From assembly GCF_004341885.1 (NCBI RefSeq), contig NZ_SLVX01000001.1, positions 600,077 to 664,076 of the forward strand: a stretch of 64,000 nucleotides of DNA, in the 5' to 3' direction. Source of the stretch: Shinella granuli. Its GTDB lineage: Bacteria > Pseudomonadota > Alphaproteobacteria > Rhizobiales > Rhizobiaceae. The notes under the pieces were generated by a model. The model worked only from the letters and a program-made list of their open reading frames with translations, was not told the origin of the DNA and searched no databases. Position numbers and translations under genes: made by a program. Below, piece by piece: positions 1 to 9,012 of this stretch (its first letter is position 1; each line of letters starts with the position of its first letter).

Positions 1-1554
1 GCCAAGGCCAAGGCCGACGCGGCGGCGGCCGCCGAAAAGGCGAAGGCTGAGGAACTGGCTGCTGCGGACAAGGCCAAGGCCGAAGAAGAGGCCCGCAAGA
101 CCGCGGAGGCCGAGAAAGCCAAGGCGGATGCGGAAGCGGCGCGCTTGAAGGCCGAGGAAGAGGCGCGGAAGGTGGCGGAGGCCGAGAAGGCGAAGGCCGA
201 TGCGGAAGCCGCGCGCCTGAAGGCCGAAGAGGACGCGCAGAAAGCGGCGGAAGCCGAAAAGGCGAAAGCCGATGCAGAGGCGGCGCGCCTGAAGGCGGAA
301 GCGGACGCCAAGAAGGCGGAGGAAGCCGCCACGGCGCGCAAGCTTGCCGAGGAAAAGGCTGCGGCCGAGGAGAAGGCGCGCGCGGAAGCCGCTGCGGCGG
401 AAAAGGCCCGCGCCGAAGAGGCCGCCCGCCTGAAGGCGGAGACGGAAGAGAAGGAAGCGGCCGCCCGCAAGCTTGCCGAGGAGCAGGCCGCCGAGGCCGA
501 GCGGCTGAAGGCGGAGGCCGCTGCCGCTGCCGAGAAGGCCAAGGCGGAGGAAGCCGCCCGCCTGAAGGCCGAGGCCGAGCGCCAGAAGGCCGAAGAGGCC
601 GCCGCCGCGGAAAAGGCGCGTGCGGAAGAGGAAGCCGCTGCCCGGCGCGAGGCCGAGACCCGGCGCGTCGAAGCGGAAAAGGCTGCCGCGGCCGAGAAGG
701 CGCGGATCGAGGAGGAGGCCGCCGCTGCCCGCAAGCTTGCGGAGGAAAAGGCCGCCGAGGTGGAACGGCTGAAGGCGGAAGCCGCCAAGGCCGCTGCCGA
801 CGCCGAGGCCAAGGCCGCCGAGGCGGCCCGCCTTGCCGAGGAAGCCGAAAAACGCGCCGAGGAAGCGGCCGCCGCCGAACGGGCCGCGCAGGCGAACGAC
901 ACCGCGGCCCGCGAAAACGAAGCGCAGGACGCGGACACGAAGAACCGCGGCCTTGCCGTAGAACGGGCCGACGATGCGGCGAAACGCGAGGAGGAGACCT
1001 TCCAGAAGGCCGTGCTCGACGGTTCGGAAAAGGCCTTCCGCGCCTATCTCGACGCATATCCGGACGGCCGCTTCGTCGCCGATGCGCGCGAGCGCCTTGC
1101 GGCGCTGGCAGACACGGCCCGGCAGGCGGCCAAGCCGAAGCAGGAAAGCGAAACGGCCACCGTCGAGACCGAGCGCAAGGCCGAGCAGCCGGTCGTCGAT
1201 CGCCGCGAGGCCTATATGGATCGCTCGACCCGCGTGCAGGCGCAGCGCTGGCTGAGCATGCTCGGCTTCAACACCTATGGCGTCGACGGCGTCTTCGGTT
1301 CGCGCACCCGCGCCGCGATCGCCGCCTGGCAGGGCTCGTCCGGTTACCGCGCCGACGGTTATCTCTCCCGCCAGCAGTACCGCGCCCTCCGGCAGGCGGC
1401 GCAATATGCCGAGGCCCGGCAGAATCGCCAGCGCCGCTACCAGCAGGACTATGACGTGCTCGAAGGCCCGGTCGACGGCTATTACGAGCGCTACTACCGC
1501 GACGACGGCTATTACAATGGCGGCGGTGGCGTGGTGATCATCCCCGGCTATTGA
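1..1554 (+). CDS. Coiled-coil protein with C-terminal peptidoglycan-binding domain (5' end outside window)
   Basis: The frame is already open at base 1, so the N-terminus is missing. Roughly the first 300 visible codons are an Ala/Lys/Glu-rich coiled coil. Near its start a 24-residue unit beginning AEAEKAKADAEA occurs three times in tandem (103-174, 175-246, 247-318). A linker containing FRAYLDAYPDGRF follows, then a putative peptidoglycan-binding type 1 fold at about 1206-1395, with the signature YGVDGVFGSRTRAAI, and a Tyr/Gly-rich tail. The linker motif is often seen in rhizobial caspase-like (C14) proteins, so the missing N-terminus could be such a domain, as in the gene at 51988-54003. 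This is inference. A periplasmic or wall-associated role is likely, but the substrate is unknown. Confidence 0.75.
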   Translation, partial: AKAKADAAAAAEKAKAEELAAADKAKAEEEARKTAEAEKAKADAEAARLKAEEEARKVAEAEKAKADAEAARLKAEEDAQKAAEAEKAKADAEAARLKAEADAKKAEEAATARKLAEEKAAAEEKARAEAAAAEKARAEEAARLKAETEEKEAAARKLAEEQAAEAERLKAEAAAAAEKAKAEEAARLKAEAERQKAEEAAAAEKARAEEEAAARREAETRRVEAEKAAAAEKARIEEEAAAARKLAEEKAAEVERLKAEAAKAAADAEAKAAEAARLAEEAEKRAEEAAAAERAAQANDTAARENEAQDADTKNRGLAVERADDAAKREEETFQKAVLDGSEKAFRAYLDAYPDGRFVADARERLAALADTARQAAKPKQESETATVETERKAEQPVVDRREAYMDRSTRVQAQRWLSMLGFNTYGVDGVFGSRTRAAIAAWQGSSGYRADGYLSRQQYRALRQAAQYAEARQNRQRRYQQDYDVLEGPVDGYYERYYRDDGYYNGGGGVVIIPGY

Positions 1555-1650
1555 GATCGCGACGGCCGGACGGCGGTTTCAGCACAGATGATGACGCTGC
1601 CGGTCGATTGACTTCGCAGGGGCGGAAGCATAATCATCCGGAATATTGGA

Positions 1651-1990
1651 TGGTTCCCGGATCCGGAAACGGATCGGGGAGTAAATGGGAATGTGACGCG
1701 GCGGACCCAATCAGGGCGCTGCAATCACGGCCGACCCCGCGACTGTAGAGTGGCGAGGGACGCCCATCTGGACGGGAGGATCTGCGCGGAACGGGGCAAT
1801 GGTGCCTTCGCCCCGCGTCTTGACGACCAGCCGGAAAAGCCACTGGGTGGCATCGCGATCAGCAGGGGTTGGACGCCTCTTTCTCTACGAATCGTCCGCC
1901 TTTTCGCGATGCCGGAGCCTGGGAAGGCGAGGGTGCCCCGCAGGCGTTTTTGGACGCCGGACGCTGCGAGCCAGGAGACCTGCCAGCCAA
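1651..1990 (+). ncRNA. Cobalamin (B12) riboswitch
   Basis: The leader before cbtB carries the conserved blocks of the adenosylcobalamin riboswitch in the right order: GGTTCCCGG near 1652, GGGAATGTGACGCGG near 1687, CCCCGCGACTGTAGAG near 1735, AAAAGCCACTGGGTGG near 1834, GGGAAGGCGAGG at 1921, and the B12 box GAGCCAGGAGACCTGCC at about 1968-1984. Known riboswitches of this class shut expression when B12 is plentiful. The downstream genes are the proposed cobalt transporter cbtBA and then cobU, cobW, cobN and cobO, so B12 would repress cobalt import and cobalt insertion together. The stretch 1555-1650 before it shows no gene, and 1991-2038 would hold the expression platform. Confidence 0.93.
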
Positions 1991-2048
1991 TGTAAGGGCA
2001 TTTCGTCCGACCTGGGGAGGTTTCCCCGCTGCCTGCACGGAGGTTGTC

Positions 2049-2225
2049 ATGGCTGTTTCGACTACGTCTTCTGTTACCCTTTCCGCAAACGATCGTCTCG
2101 TCGCCGGTGTCCTCGCTCTCCTGCTCGGCGCCTTCCTGGTCTTCGGTGCCGGCCTTGCGAATTCCGCCGTGCTGCACGACACGGCCCACGATACGCGTCA
2201 CTCCTACGGCTTTCCCTGCCACTAA
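2049..2225 (+). CDS. cbtB: CbtB, small subunit of a proposed B12-regulated cobalt transporter
   Basis: This 58-residue protein has one membrane segment (about residues 20-40) followed by a short His-rich tail (HDTAHDTRHSYGFPCH). That is the hallmark of the CbtB family, in which the tail is thought to bind cobalt at the membrane surface. The ATG at 2049 is preceded by GGAGG at 2039-2043. It sits directly behind the B12 riboswitch and 12 bases before cbtA. CbtAB is a comparative-genomics prediction for cobalt uptake, so the transport role is inferred from family and context. Confidence 0.88.
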   Translation: MAVSTTSSVTLSANDRLVAGVLALLLGAFLVFGAGLANSAVLHDTAHDTRHSYGFPCH

Positions 2226-2237
2226 GGAGTTCTTGAC

Positions 2238-3032
2238 ATGATCGTTCGTTATCTCCTGGCTGCCCTGGTGGCCGGGCTGTTCTCCGGCGTGCTGATGACG
2301 GCCGCCCAGGAGGCCCGGGTCGTTCCGCTCATCCTGCATGCCGAGGAATTCGAGGGCGGCGACGAAGCCGCGCCCGCTGCGGAAGGCACGACGCCCGGCA
2401 CCGGCACGGAAGGCGCCGCCCAGACGCAGGACCATTCCTCGCTCGGCGCCGTCATCCTGGACGTCGTCTCCGCGCTCTCGCCGGTCTCCGTCGCCTATGC
2501 CCACGAGGGCGAGGACCACGAGGAGGGCGGCATCATGTTTGGCATGAGCCGGTTCTCCGGCACGCTGCTCGCCAACCTCGTCACGGGCGCCGGTTTCGGC
2601 CTCCTGCTCGCCGGCTTCAGCCTCGTTTCCGGCCATCCGATCACGGTGGCGAACGGCGCGCTCTGGGGCGCGGCGGGGTGGCTTGCCGTGCACATGCTGC
2701 CGGCCATCGGCCTGCCGCCGGAGCTTCCGGGCTTCCCCGCCGCCGATCTCGGCGACCGCCAGGTCTGGTGGATCGCGACCGTCATCCTGTCGGCGGCCGG
2801 CCTCTACCTGCTGTTCCTCAAGCAGAACATCGTCGCCAAGGTCATCGGAATCGTGCTGATCGCGGCGCCGCAGGTCTATGGCGCGCCGCAGCCGGGCGAC
2901 ATCTCCAGCAACGTTCCGGCCGTGCTCGGCGCGGAATTCGCCGTCGCCGCCCTGGCCACGACCCTGTTCTTCTGGATCGTGCTCGGCCTCTCGCTCGGCT
3001 TTGCCAACGAGAAGATCGCCAAGGCTGCCTGA
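2238..3032 (+). CDS. cbtA: CbtA, membrane subunit of a proposed cobalt transporter
   Basis: The 264-residue protein has several hydrophobic segments (residues 3-23, 105-130, 140-160, 175-190, 195-215, 235-255). Between the first two is a long acidic, His-containing loop with [11 protein letters not shown] at about residues 88-98, a likely metal-collecting site. CbtA is predicted to form the cobalt channel with CbtB. The gene follows cbtB and ends one base before the cobU start codon, so the two are probably translated together. The riboswitch upstream makes it B12-repressed. Confidence 0.85.
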   Translation: MIVRYLLAALVAGLFSGVLMTAAQEARVVPLILHAEEFEGGDEAAPAAEGTTPGTGTEGAAQTQDHSSLGAVILDVVSALSPVSVAYAHEGEDHEEGGIMFGMSRFSGTLLANLVTGAGFGLLLAGFSLVSGHPITVANGALWGAAGWLAVHMLPAIGLPPELPGFPAADLGDRQVWWIATVILSAAGLYLLFLKQNIVAKVIGIVLIAAPQVYGAPQPGDISSNVPAVLGAEFAVAALATTLFFWIVLGLSLGFANEKIAKAA

Positions 3033-3033
3033 C

Positions 3034-3558
3034 ATGACATCGACATCGCCCGGAGCCGTCCTGGTTCTGGGCGGTGCGCGTTCCGGAAAATCCGCTTTTG
3101 CCGAGAGGCTGGTCGTCGAGACCGGCCTCTCGCGTCATTATATCGCCACCGGCCGCGCCTTCGACGACGAGATGCGCGCGCGCATCGCGCGGCACCGGGA
3201 AGACCGCGGCGACGGCTGGCAGACGCATGAGGAGCCGCTGGCGCTCGCCGCGCGCATAAGGGACGTGGCGCGGGCCGACAGGGCCGTGCTCGTCGACTGC
3301 CTGACGCTGTGGGTGACGAACCTGATGCTGGAAGAGCGGGACATCGCCGCCGAATTCTCCGGACTCCTGGAGGCCATCCGGCAGGCGCCCGGCCGCATCG
3401 TCCTCGTCTCCAACGAGGTCGGCCTCGGCATCGTGCCTGACAATCGCATGGCGCGCGAATTCCGCGACCATGCTGGGCGGCTGCACCAGCAGGTCGCCGC
3501 CCTCGTGCCTGAAGTCTATTTTGTCGCGGCCGGACTGCCGCTGAAAATGAAGGGTTGA
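3034..3558 (+). CDS. cobU: Bifunctional adenosylcobinamide kinase / adenosylcobinamide-phosphate guanylyltransferase
   Basis: CobU (CobP in Pseudomonas denitrificans) phosphorylates adenosylcobinamide and then attaches GMP to form AdoCbi-GDP, the acceptor for the lower ligand. The 174-residue product has the P-loop GGARSGKS at residues 13-20, the [12 protein letters not shown] segment, a HxxxR-type region ([11 protein letters not shown]), and the [12 protein letters not shown] and [11 protein letters not shown] blocks of the family. The ATG at 3034 follows the cbtA stop. A longer in-frame extension upstream would run inside cbtA and is rejected. It lies in the riboswitch-controlled cob operon. 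Confidence 0.93.
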   Translation: MTSTSPGAVLVLGGARSGKSAFAERLVVETGLSRHYIATGRAFDDEMRARIARHREDRGDGWQTHEEPLALAARIRDVARADRAVLVDCLTLWVTNLMLEERDIAAEFSGLLEAIRQAPGRIVLVSNEVGLGIVPDNRMAREFRDHAGRLHQQVAALVPEVYFVAAGLPLKMKG

Positions 3559-3561
3559 GCC

Positions 3562-4611
3562 ATGCTGCAACAGAAGATCCCCGCCACCGTCATCACCGGC
3601 TTCCTCGGCGCGGGCAAGACGACGATGATCCGCAACCTCCTGCAGAATGCGGGGGGGAAACGCATCGCGCTCATCATCAACGAGTTCGGCGATCTCGGCG
3701 TGGACGGCGACGTGCTGAAGGGCTGCGGCGCGGAGGCCTGCAGCGAGGACGATATCATCGAGCTCACCAACGGCTGCATCTGCTGCACCGTCGCCGACGA
3801 CTTCATCCCCACCATGACGAAGCTCCTGGAGCGGGAGAACCGTCCGGATCACATCGTCATCGAGACCTCGGGCCTTGCCCTGCCGCAGCCGCTCGTCGCG
3901 GCCTTCAACTGGCCGGAAATCAAGACGCAGGTGACGGTCGACGGCGTCATCACCGTGGTCGACAGCGCCGCCGTCGCCGCCGGCCGCTTTGCCGACGATC
4001 ACGACAAGGTGGATGCGCTGCGCGTCGAAGACGAAAACCTCGACCATGAAAGCCCGCTGGAAGAACTGTTCGAGGACCAGCTCACCGCCGCCGACCTCAT
4101 CGTGCTCAACAAGACCGACCTGATCGATGCCGACGGCCTGAAGTCGGTGCGTGACGAGGTCGCCTCCCGCACCGCCCGCAAGCCCTCGATGATCGAGGCG
4201 AAGAACGGCGAGGTCGCCGCCGCCGTGCTGCTCGGCCTCGGCGTCGGCACGGAGGACGACATCGCCAACCGCAAGTCGCACCACGAACTGGAGCACGAGA
4301 ATGGCGAGGAGCACGACCACGACGAATTCGACAGCTTCGTCGTCGAGCTGCCCGCCATCGCCGAGCCGGCCGCCTTCATCGAGCGCCTCAAGGGCGTGAT
4401 CGCCGAACATGACGTGCTGCGCGTCAAGGGCTTCGCCGACGTGCCCGGCAAGCCGCTGCGCCTGCTCGTCCAGGCCGTCGGCAGCCGCATCGACCACTAT
4501 TTCGAGCGCGCCTGGGTCCCGGGCGAGACCCGCGGCACCCGCCTCGTCGTCATCGGCCTGCACGACATGGACGAAGCCGCCGTGCGCGCGGCCATCGCCG
4601 CGGCGGTGTGA
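3562..4611 (+). CDS. cobW: CobW, GTP-dependent metallochaperone of cobalamin synthesis
   Basis: CobW belongs to the COG0523 G3E GTPases and is thought to deliver cobalt to the CobNST chelatase. The 349-residue protein has the P-loop GFLGAGKTT at residues 13-21, the metal-binding GCICC motif with C72, C74 and C75, the guanine-specificity NKTD motif, and a His/Glu/Asp-rich stretch (HHELEHENGEEHDHDE) at about 236-251 before the CobW C-terminal domain. It starts three bases after cobU. Its position directly before cobN supports the cobalt role rather than zinc; a second COG0523 protein at 46984-48189 has the zinc context. Confidence 0.92.
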   Translation: MLQQKIPATVITGFLGAGKTTMIRNLLQNAGGKRIALIINEFGDLGVDGDVLKGCGAEACSEDDIIELTNGCICCTVADDFIPTMTKLLERENRPDHIVIETSGLALPQPLVAAFNWPEIKTQVTVDGVITVVDSAAVAAGRFADDHDKVDALRVEDENLDHESPLEELFEDQLTAADLIVLNKTDLIDADGLKSVRDEVASRTARKPSMIEAKNGEVAAAVLLGLGVGTEDDIANRKSHHELEHENGEEHDHDEFDSFVVELPAIAEPAAFIERLKGVIAEHDVLRVKGFADVPGKPLRLLVQAVGSRIDHYFERAWVPGETRGTRLVVIGLHDMDEAAVRAAIAAAV

Positions 4612-4676
4612 GTTTCGGCATGAGCATGCGGCAGTCTCCTTCCTCGGCGTTTCAGGTACGGTTTGGCCTTTTTGGG

Positions 4677-4847
4677 CGTGCCGTGCCGGCGGATCCTCGG
4701 GTCGAGCCCGAGGATGACGGAGGGGAGGAGAGGCCGCAGAGCCTATCGATCGGTGCGGCAGGGACAACCGTGGCTGTTGTCCGCCGCCCCGTCCTTCTGT
4801 CGTCATCCTCGGGCTTGACCCGAGGATCCACCGGCACGGCACGCCGG
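4677..4847. repeat. Inverted palindromic repeat, family A (cobW-cobN gap)
   Basis: The 250-base gap between cobW and cobN is mostly an inverted repeat. One arm contains GGATCCTCGGGTCGAGCCCG near 4691-4710, itself a hairpin, and the other arm near 4800-4847 is its reverse complement with CGTCATCCTCGGGCTTGACC. The outer parts GCCGTGCCGGC and CGGCACGGC also pair. Related copies are at 37806-37894 and 51823-51900. It looks like a dispersed intergenic element. Whether it terminates or stabilises the cob transcript cannot be told. Confidence 0.8.
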
Positions 4848-4864
4848 CAAAGGGGAGGCGCCGC

Positions 4865-7800
4865 ATGCACCTCCTCCTAGCGCAGAAGGGCACCATCGCC
4901 GACGGCAGCGAGGCGATCGATCTTGGCCAGACGCCGGGCGACATCCTCTTTCTTTCCGCCGCCGACACGGAGCTCGCCTCCATCGCCGCCGCCCATCGCG
5001 CGCGCGACAAGCAAACGCGGCTGCGGCTCGCCAGCCTCGCCACGCTCTCCCATCCGATGTCGGTGGACACCTATATCGAGCGCACCGCCCGCCACGCCAA
5101 ACTCATCGTCATCCGAGCCCTCGGCGGCGCCAGCTATTTCCGCTACGTGCTGGAAGCGCTGCTGGCGACCGCCGTTGCCAATGGCATCAGGCTCGTGGCG
5201 CTGCCCGGCGACGACCGGCCGGACGAGGGCCTCGCGCCGTTCAACCGCATCGACGACACCGACCGCCAGACCCTCTGGGCCTATCTCAACGAGGGTGGCG
5301 CCGACAATGCGGACCGCTTCCTCGCCTATGCCGACGCCCTGGTCTTCGGCGGCGACAGGCCGGAACCGGCCACGCCGCTGGAAAAGGCCGGCATCTGGTG
5401 GCCGGGGCGGGGTGTTGTCGATATCGAGGCGTGGCGGGTGCTGGCGGCGCTCCCCCCCTCTGGCCTGCCGGCCATCTCCCCCTCCGGGGGGGGGATCGGC
5501 AGGAAGCAAGGCCTTACGCCCTCAATTCCGTCCGGATCTGCCGGGTCGGTAGATGGGAAGGAAACCGCTGCCCCATCGATCTCCCCCCGGGAGGGGGAGA
5601 TGGCCGGCAGGCCAGAGGGGGAGATTGTCGGCACGGACCGGGAGGAGGGCTTCGAACCTCCGACCGCCGCCATCTGCTTCTACCGCGCCTATGTCCAGAG
5701 CGGCGAGACACGCCCCGTCGAAATGCTGATCGAGGCATTGGCCGCCGAAGGTGTCCGCGCCCTGCCGCTTTTCGTTTCCAGCCTCAAGGAGCCCGTCTCC
5801 ATCGAGACGGTGCGGGCCGCCTTCGCCACGGCCCGGCCGGAGGTCGTGCTGAATGCCACCAGCTTTGCCGTGTCCGCCCCCGGCGCCGGCCGCAAGCCGA
5901 CCGTGCTCGACGAGACCGGCGCGCCGGTCCTGCAGGTCGTCTTCTCCGGCTCCTCGCGCGCGGCCTGGGAGGCCTCCGGCCAGGGGCTGACGGCGCGTGA
6001 CCTCGGCATGAACGTCTCGCTGCCGGAAGTCGACGGCCGCGTGCTCACCCGGGCCGTCTCCTTCAAGGCCGCCGCGCGCTACGACGAACGCGTCGAGACG
6101 AACATCGTCAGCCTTGATCCGGTCGAAGACCGCATCCGCTTTTCCGCCCGGCTGGCCGCCGGCTGGGCGCGGCTGCGGCGTGCGGCGCCGGCGGAACGCC
6201 GCATCGCGCTCGTCATGGCGAACTATCCGAACCGCGACGGGCGTCTCGGCAACGGCGTCGGCCTCGACACGCCCGCCGGCACGATGGAGGTGCTGCGCGC
6301 CATGGCGGCGGAAGGCTATGCGGTCGAAGGCCTGCCGGCCGACGGCGACGCGCTGATCGCCCATCTGATGGCCGGCCCGACCAATGCGGCGCGCGACGGG
6401 CGCGAAATCCGCGAAACGTTTTCCCTCAACCATTACAAGGCTTTCTTCGCCTTCCTTCCGAAACGGATTCAGGCGGAGATGACCGCCCGCTGGGGCGCGC
6501 CGGAGGACGATCCCTTCGTCATCGGCGACGTCTTCGCCCTGCCGCTCGCCCGTTTCGGCGAGACGCTGGTCGGCATCCAGCCGGCGCGCGGCTACAATAT
6601 CGACCCGAAGGACACCTATCATTCGCCGGACCTCGTGCCGCCGCACGGTTATCTTGCTTTCTATGCCTTCCTGCGCCTGCACTTTGGCGCGCATGCCATC
6701 GTGCACATGGGCAAGCACGGCAATCTCGAATGGCTGCCGGGCAAGGCGCTGGCGCTGTCGGAGGCCTGCTATCCGGAAGCGGTGCTCGGCCCGGTGCCGC
6801 ATCTCTATCCCTTCATCGTCAACGATCCGGGCGAGGGCACGCAGGCCAAGCGCCGTTCCGCCGCCGTCATCATCGATCACCTGACGCCGCCCCTGACCCG
6901 CGCGGAGACCTACGGCCCGCTGAAGGACCTCGAAGCGCTTGTCGACGAATATTACGACGCCTCCGGCGGCGATCCGCGGCGCATCAAGCTGCTGACGAAG
7001 CAGATCCTCGACCTCGTGCGCGATATCGGCCTCGACCGCGACGCCGGCATCGCCCGGGGCGATGGCGAGGAGACGGCGTTGCAGAAGCTCGACGCCTATC
7101 TCTGCGACCTCAAGGAAATGCAGATCCGCGACGGCCTGCACGTCTTCGGCGTCTCGCCCGAGGGGCGGCTTCTGACCGACCTGACGCTGGCGCTCGCCCG
7201 CGTGCCGCGCGGCCTCGGCGAGGGCGGCGAGGCGAGCCTGCAGCGGGCGATCGCGGCGGATGCGTTCCGGGGCTTACCCCCCTCTGGCCTGCCGGGCATC
7301 TCCTCCTCAAGGGGGGAGATCGATGGGGGCACGCACCCTGTTCCATCAGCAGCCAAGGCGGTTGGTTTCGACGCGGCGGGGAAAACGGAAACAGGCTCGC
7401 AGCCGATCTCCCCCCTTGAGGAGGAGATGCCCGGCAGGGCAGAGGGGGGTGGCTTCCGTTTCGACCCGCTCGACTGCATCCCCTCCGATCCCTGGACCGG
7501 CCCGCGTCCCGGCATCCTCGCCACGCAGACCGACGCCCCCTGGCGCAGCAAGGGCGACACGGTCGAGCGGATCGAACTTCTGGCCGCCAAACTGGTGGAG
7601 GGCGCGACCGCCTGCCCCGATGGCTGGCACGCCACCCGCGCCGTGCTCGATGTGATCGAGGCCACCATCCGCCCCGCCATCGCCGCCTGCGGCCCGGCCG
7701 AGATCGCCGCGCTGCTGCGCGGCCTCGACGGGCGCTTCATCGAGCCGGGCCCCTCCGGCGCGCCGACGCGCGGGCGGCCGGACGTGCTGCCGACGGGCCG

Positions 7801-8986
7801 CAACTTCTACTCCGTCGACAGCCGCGCGGTGCCGACGCCGGCCGCCTGGGAGCTCGGCCGGAAATCCGCCGAGCTCATCGTCACCCGCTATGCGCAGGAT
7901 CACGGCGAATGGCCGACCTCCTTCGGCATCACGGCCTGGGGCACCTCCAACATGCGCACCGGCGGCGACGACATCGCGCAGGCCATGGCGCTGATCGGCG
8001 TCAAGCCGACCTGGGACATGGCCTCGCGCCGCGTCACCGGCTTCGAGATCATCCCGCCGGCCGTGCTGCGCCATCCGCGCGTCGACGTGACGCTACGCAT
8101 TTCCGGCTTCTTCCGCGATGCCTTCCCCGAACAGATCGCGCTGTTCGACCGGGCCGTGCGCGCCGTCGGCGCGCTGGACGAGGACGATGCCGACAACCCG
8201 ATCGCCGCCCGCATGCGGGCGGAAGCGGCGGCGCTGGCGGCCAGGGGCGCGTCGCAGGACGAGGCGCTGAAGCAGGCCGGCTTCCGCATCTTCGGCGCCA
8301 AGTCCGGCGGCTACGGCGCCGGCCTGCAGACGATGATGGACGAGGGACTGTGGACGGAGCGCGGCGACCTTGCCGAGGCCTGGCTTGCCTGGGGCGCGCA
8401 TGCCTATGACGGGACGGGCGACGGCGTGCCGATGCGCGAGCGGCTGGAGGCGCGCATGAAGAGCCTCCAGGCCGTGGTGCAGAACCAGGACAGCCGCGAG
8501 CACGACCTGCTCGACAGCGACGAATACTATCAGTTCGAGGGCGGCATGGCCACGGCGGCGGAGCATCTTTCCGGCAAGCAGCCGGTCGTCTATCACAACG
8601 ACCTGTCGCGGCCGGAAAAGCCGGTCGTGCGCACGCTGGAGGACGAGATCGGCCGTGTCGTGCGCGCCCGCGTCGTCAATCCCAAATGGATCGACGGCGT
8701 CATGCGCCATGGCTACAAGGGCGCCTTCGAGATCGCCGCGACGGTCGATTTCATGTTCGCCTTCGCCGCCACGACCGGTGCGGTGAAGGACCACCATTTC
8801 GAGGCCGCCTATCAGGCCTATGTGCTCGACGAACGGGTGCGCGCCTTCCTGATGGAGAAGAACCCGGCGGCGCTGGCCGAAATGGCGGCGCGGTTCGCCG
8901 AGGCGATCGACCGGGGCCTGTGGACGCCGCGCTCGAACTCGGCACGCTTCGAACTGGACATGCTGGGCGCCCGCAGGGCCTCGTGA
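4865..8986 (+). CDS. cobN: CobN, large subunit of aerobic cobaltochelatase, with two in-frame repeat insertions
   Basis: CobN inserts Co2+ into hydrogenobyrinic acid a,c-diamide with CobS and CobT, using ATP. The 1373-residue frame carries typical CobN/BchH segments: GYNIDPKDTYHSPDLVPPHG, VHMGKHGNLEWLPGKA, NDPGEGTQAKRR, AWGTSNMRTGGDD and the C-terminal LLDSDEYYQFEGGM. Known CobN proteins are about 1275 residues. The surplus of about 100 corresponds to two low-complexity Pro/Gly/Ser/Glu-rich stretches at about residues 197-254 and 804-862, each encoded by a near-perfect inverted repeat (5454-5621, 7276-7450). Both leave the frame open. GGGGAGG precedes the ATG at 4865. cobS and cobT are not in the window. 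Confidence 0.95.
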   Translation: MHLLLAQKGTIADGSEAIDLGQTPGDILFLSAADTELASIAAAHRARDKQTRLRLASLATLSHPMSVDTYIERTARHAKLIVIRALGGASYFRYVLEALLATAVANGIRLVALPGDDRPDEGLAPFNRIDDTDRQTLWAYLNEGGADNADRFLAYADALVFGGDRPEPATPLEKAGIWWPGRGVVDIEAWRVLAALPPSGLPAISPSGGGIGRKQGLTPSIPSGSAGSVDGKETAAPSISPREGEMAGRPEGEIVGTDREEGFEPPTAAICFYRAYVQSGETRPVEMLIEALAAEGVRALPLFVSSLKEPVSIETVRAAFATARPEVVLNATSFAVSAPGAGRKPTVLDETGAPVLQVVFSGSSRAAWEASGQGLTARDLGMNVSLPEVDGRVLTRAVSFKAAARYDERVETNIVSLDPVEDRIRFSARLAAGWARLRRAAPAERRIALVMANYPNRDGRLGNGVGLDTPAGTMEVLRAMAAEGYAVEGLPADGDALIAHLMAGPTNAARDGREIRETFSLNHYKAFFAFLPKRIQAEMTARWGAPEDDPFVIGDVFALPLARFGETLVGIQPARGYNIDPKDTYHSPDLVPPHGYLAFYAFLRLHFGAHAIVHMGKHGNLEWLPGKALALSEACYPEAVLGPVPHLYPFIVNDPGEGTQAKRRSAAVIIDHLTPPLTRAETYGPLKDLEALVDEYYDASGGDPRRIKLLTKQILDLVRDIGLDRDAGIARGDGEETALQKLDAYLCDLKEMQIRDGLHVFGVSPEGRLLTDLTLALARVPRGLGEGGEASLQRAIAADAFRGLPPSGLPGISSSRGEIDGGTHPVPSAAKAVGFDAAGKTETGSQPISPLEEEMPGRAEGGGFRFDPLDCIPSDPWTGPRPGILATQTDAPWRSKGDTVERIELLAAKLVEGATACPDGWHATRAVLDVIEATIRPAIAACGPAEIAALLRGLDGRFIEPGPSGAPTRGRPDVLPTGRNFYSVDSRAVPTPAAWELGRKSAELIVTRYAQDHGEWPTSFGITAWGTSNMRTGGDDIAQAMALIGVKPTWDMASRRVTGFEIIPPAVLRHPRVDVTLRISGFFRDAFPEQIALFDRAVRAVGALDEDDADNPIAARMRAEAAALAARGASQDEALKQAGFRIFGAKSGGYGAGLQTMMDEGLWTERGDLAEAWLAWGAHAYDGTGDGVPMRERLEARMKSLQAVVQNQDSREHDLLDSDEYYQFEGGMATAAEHLSGKQPVVYHNDLSRPEKPVVRTLEDEIGRVVRARVVNPKWIDGVMRHGYKGAFEIAATVDFMFAFAATTGAVKDHHFEAAYQAYVLDERVRAFLMEKNPAALAEMAARFAEAIDRGLWTPRSNSARFELDMLGARRAS
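5454..5621. repeat. Palindromic repeat (family C) inserted in frame in cobN, copy 1
   Basis: The arms 5454-5484 and 5591-5621 are exact reverse complements over 31 bases (left arm starts CCCCCTCTGGCCTGCCGGCC). A further imperfect inner match (CGGGGGGGGATCG against CGATCTCCCCCCG) extends it. The core between the arms is not repeated elsewhere in the window. The element stays open in the cobN frame and adds about 57 residues. Confidence 0.93.
7276..7450. repeat. Palindromic repeat (family C) inserted in frame in cobN, copy 2
   Basis: The arms 7276-7322 and 7404-7450 are reverse complements over 47 bases with one mismatch. The arm sequence CCCCTCTGGCCTGCCGG is the same as in copy 1, followed by CATCTCCTCCTCAAGG instead of CATCTCCCCCTCCGG. 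The core (7323-7403) differs from that of copy 1. It adds about 58 residues to CobN without a stop. Confidence 0.93.
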
Positions 8987-9012
8987 CTGCGATTGAGACG
9001 AAGGGAAGAACG

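Noticed and set aside
2842..5070. A 742-codon minus-strand open frame across cobU and cobW
   Set aside because: It is antisense to genes with clear P-loops and metal motifs and has no recognisable domain.
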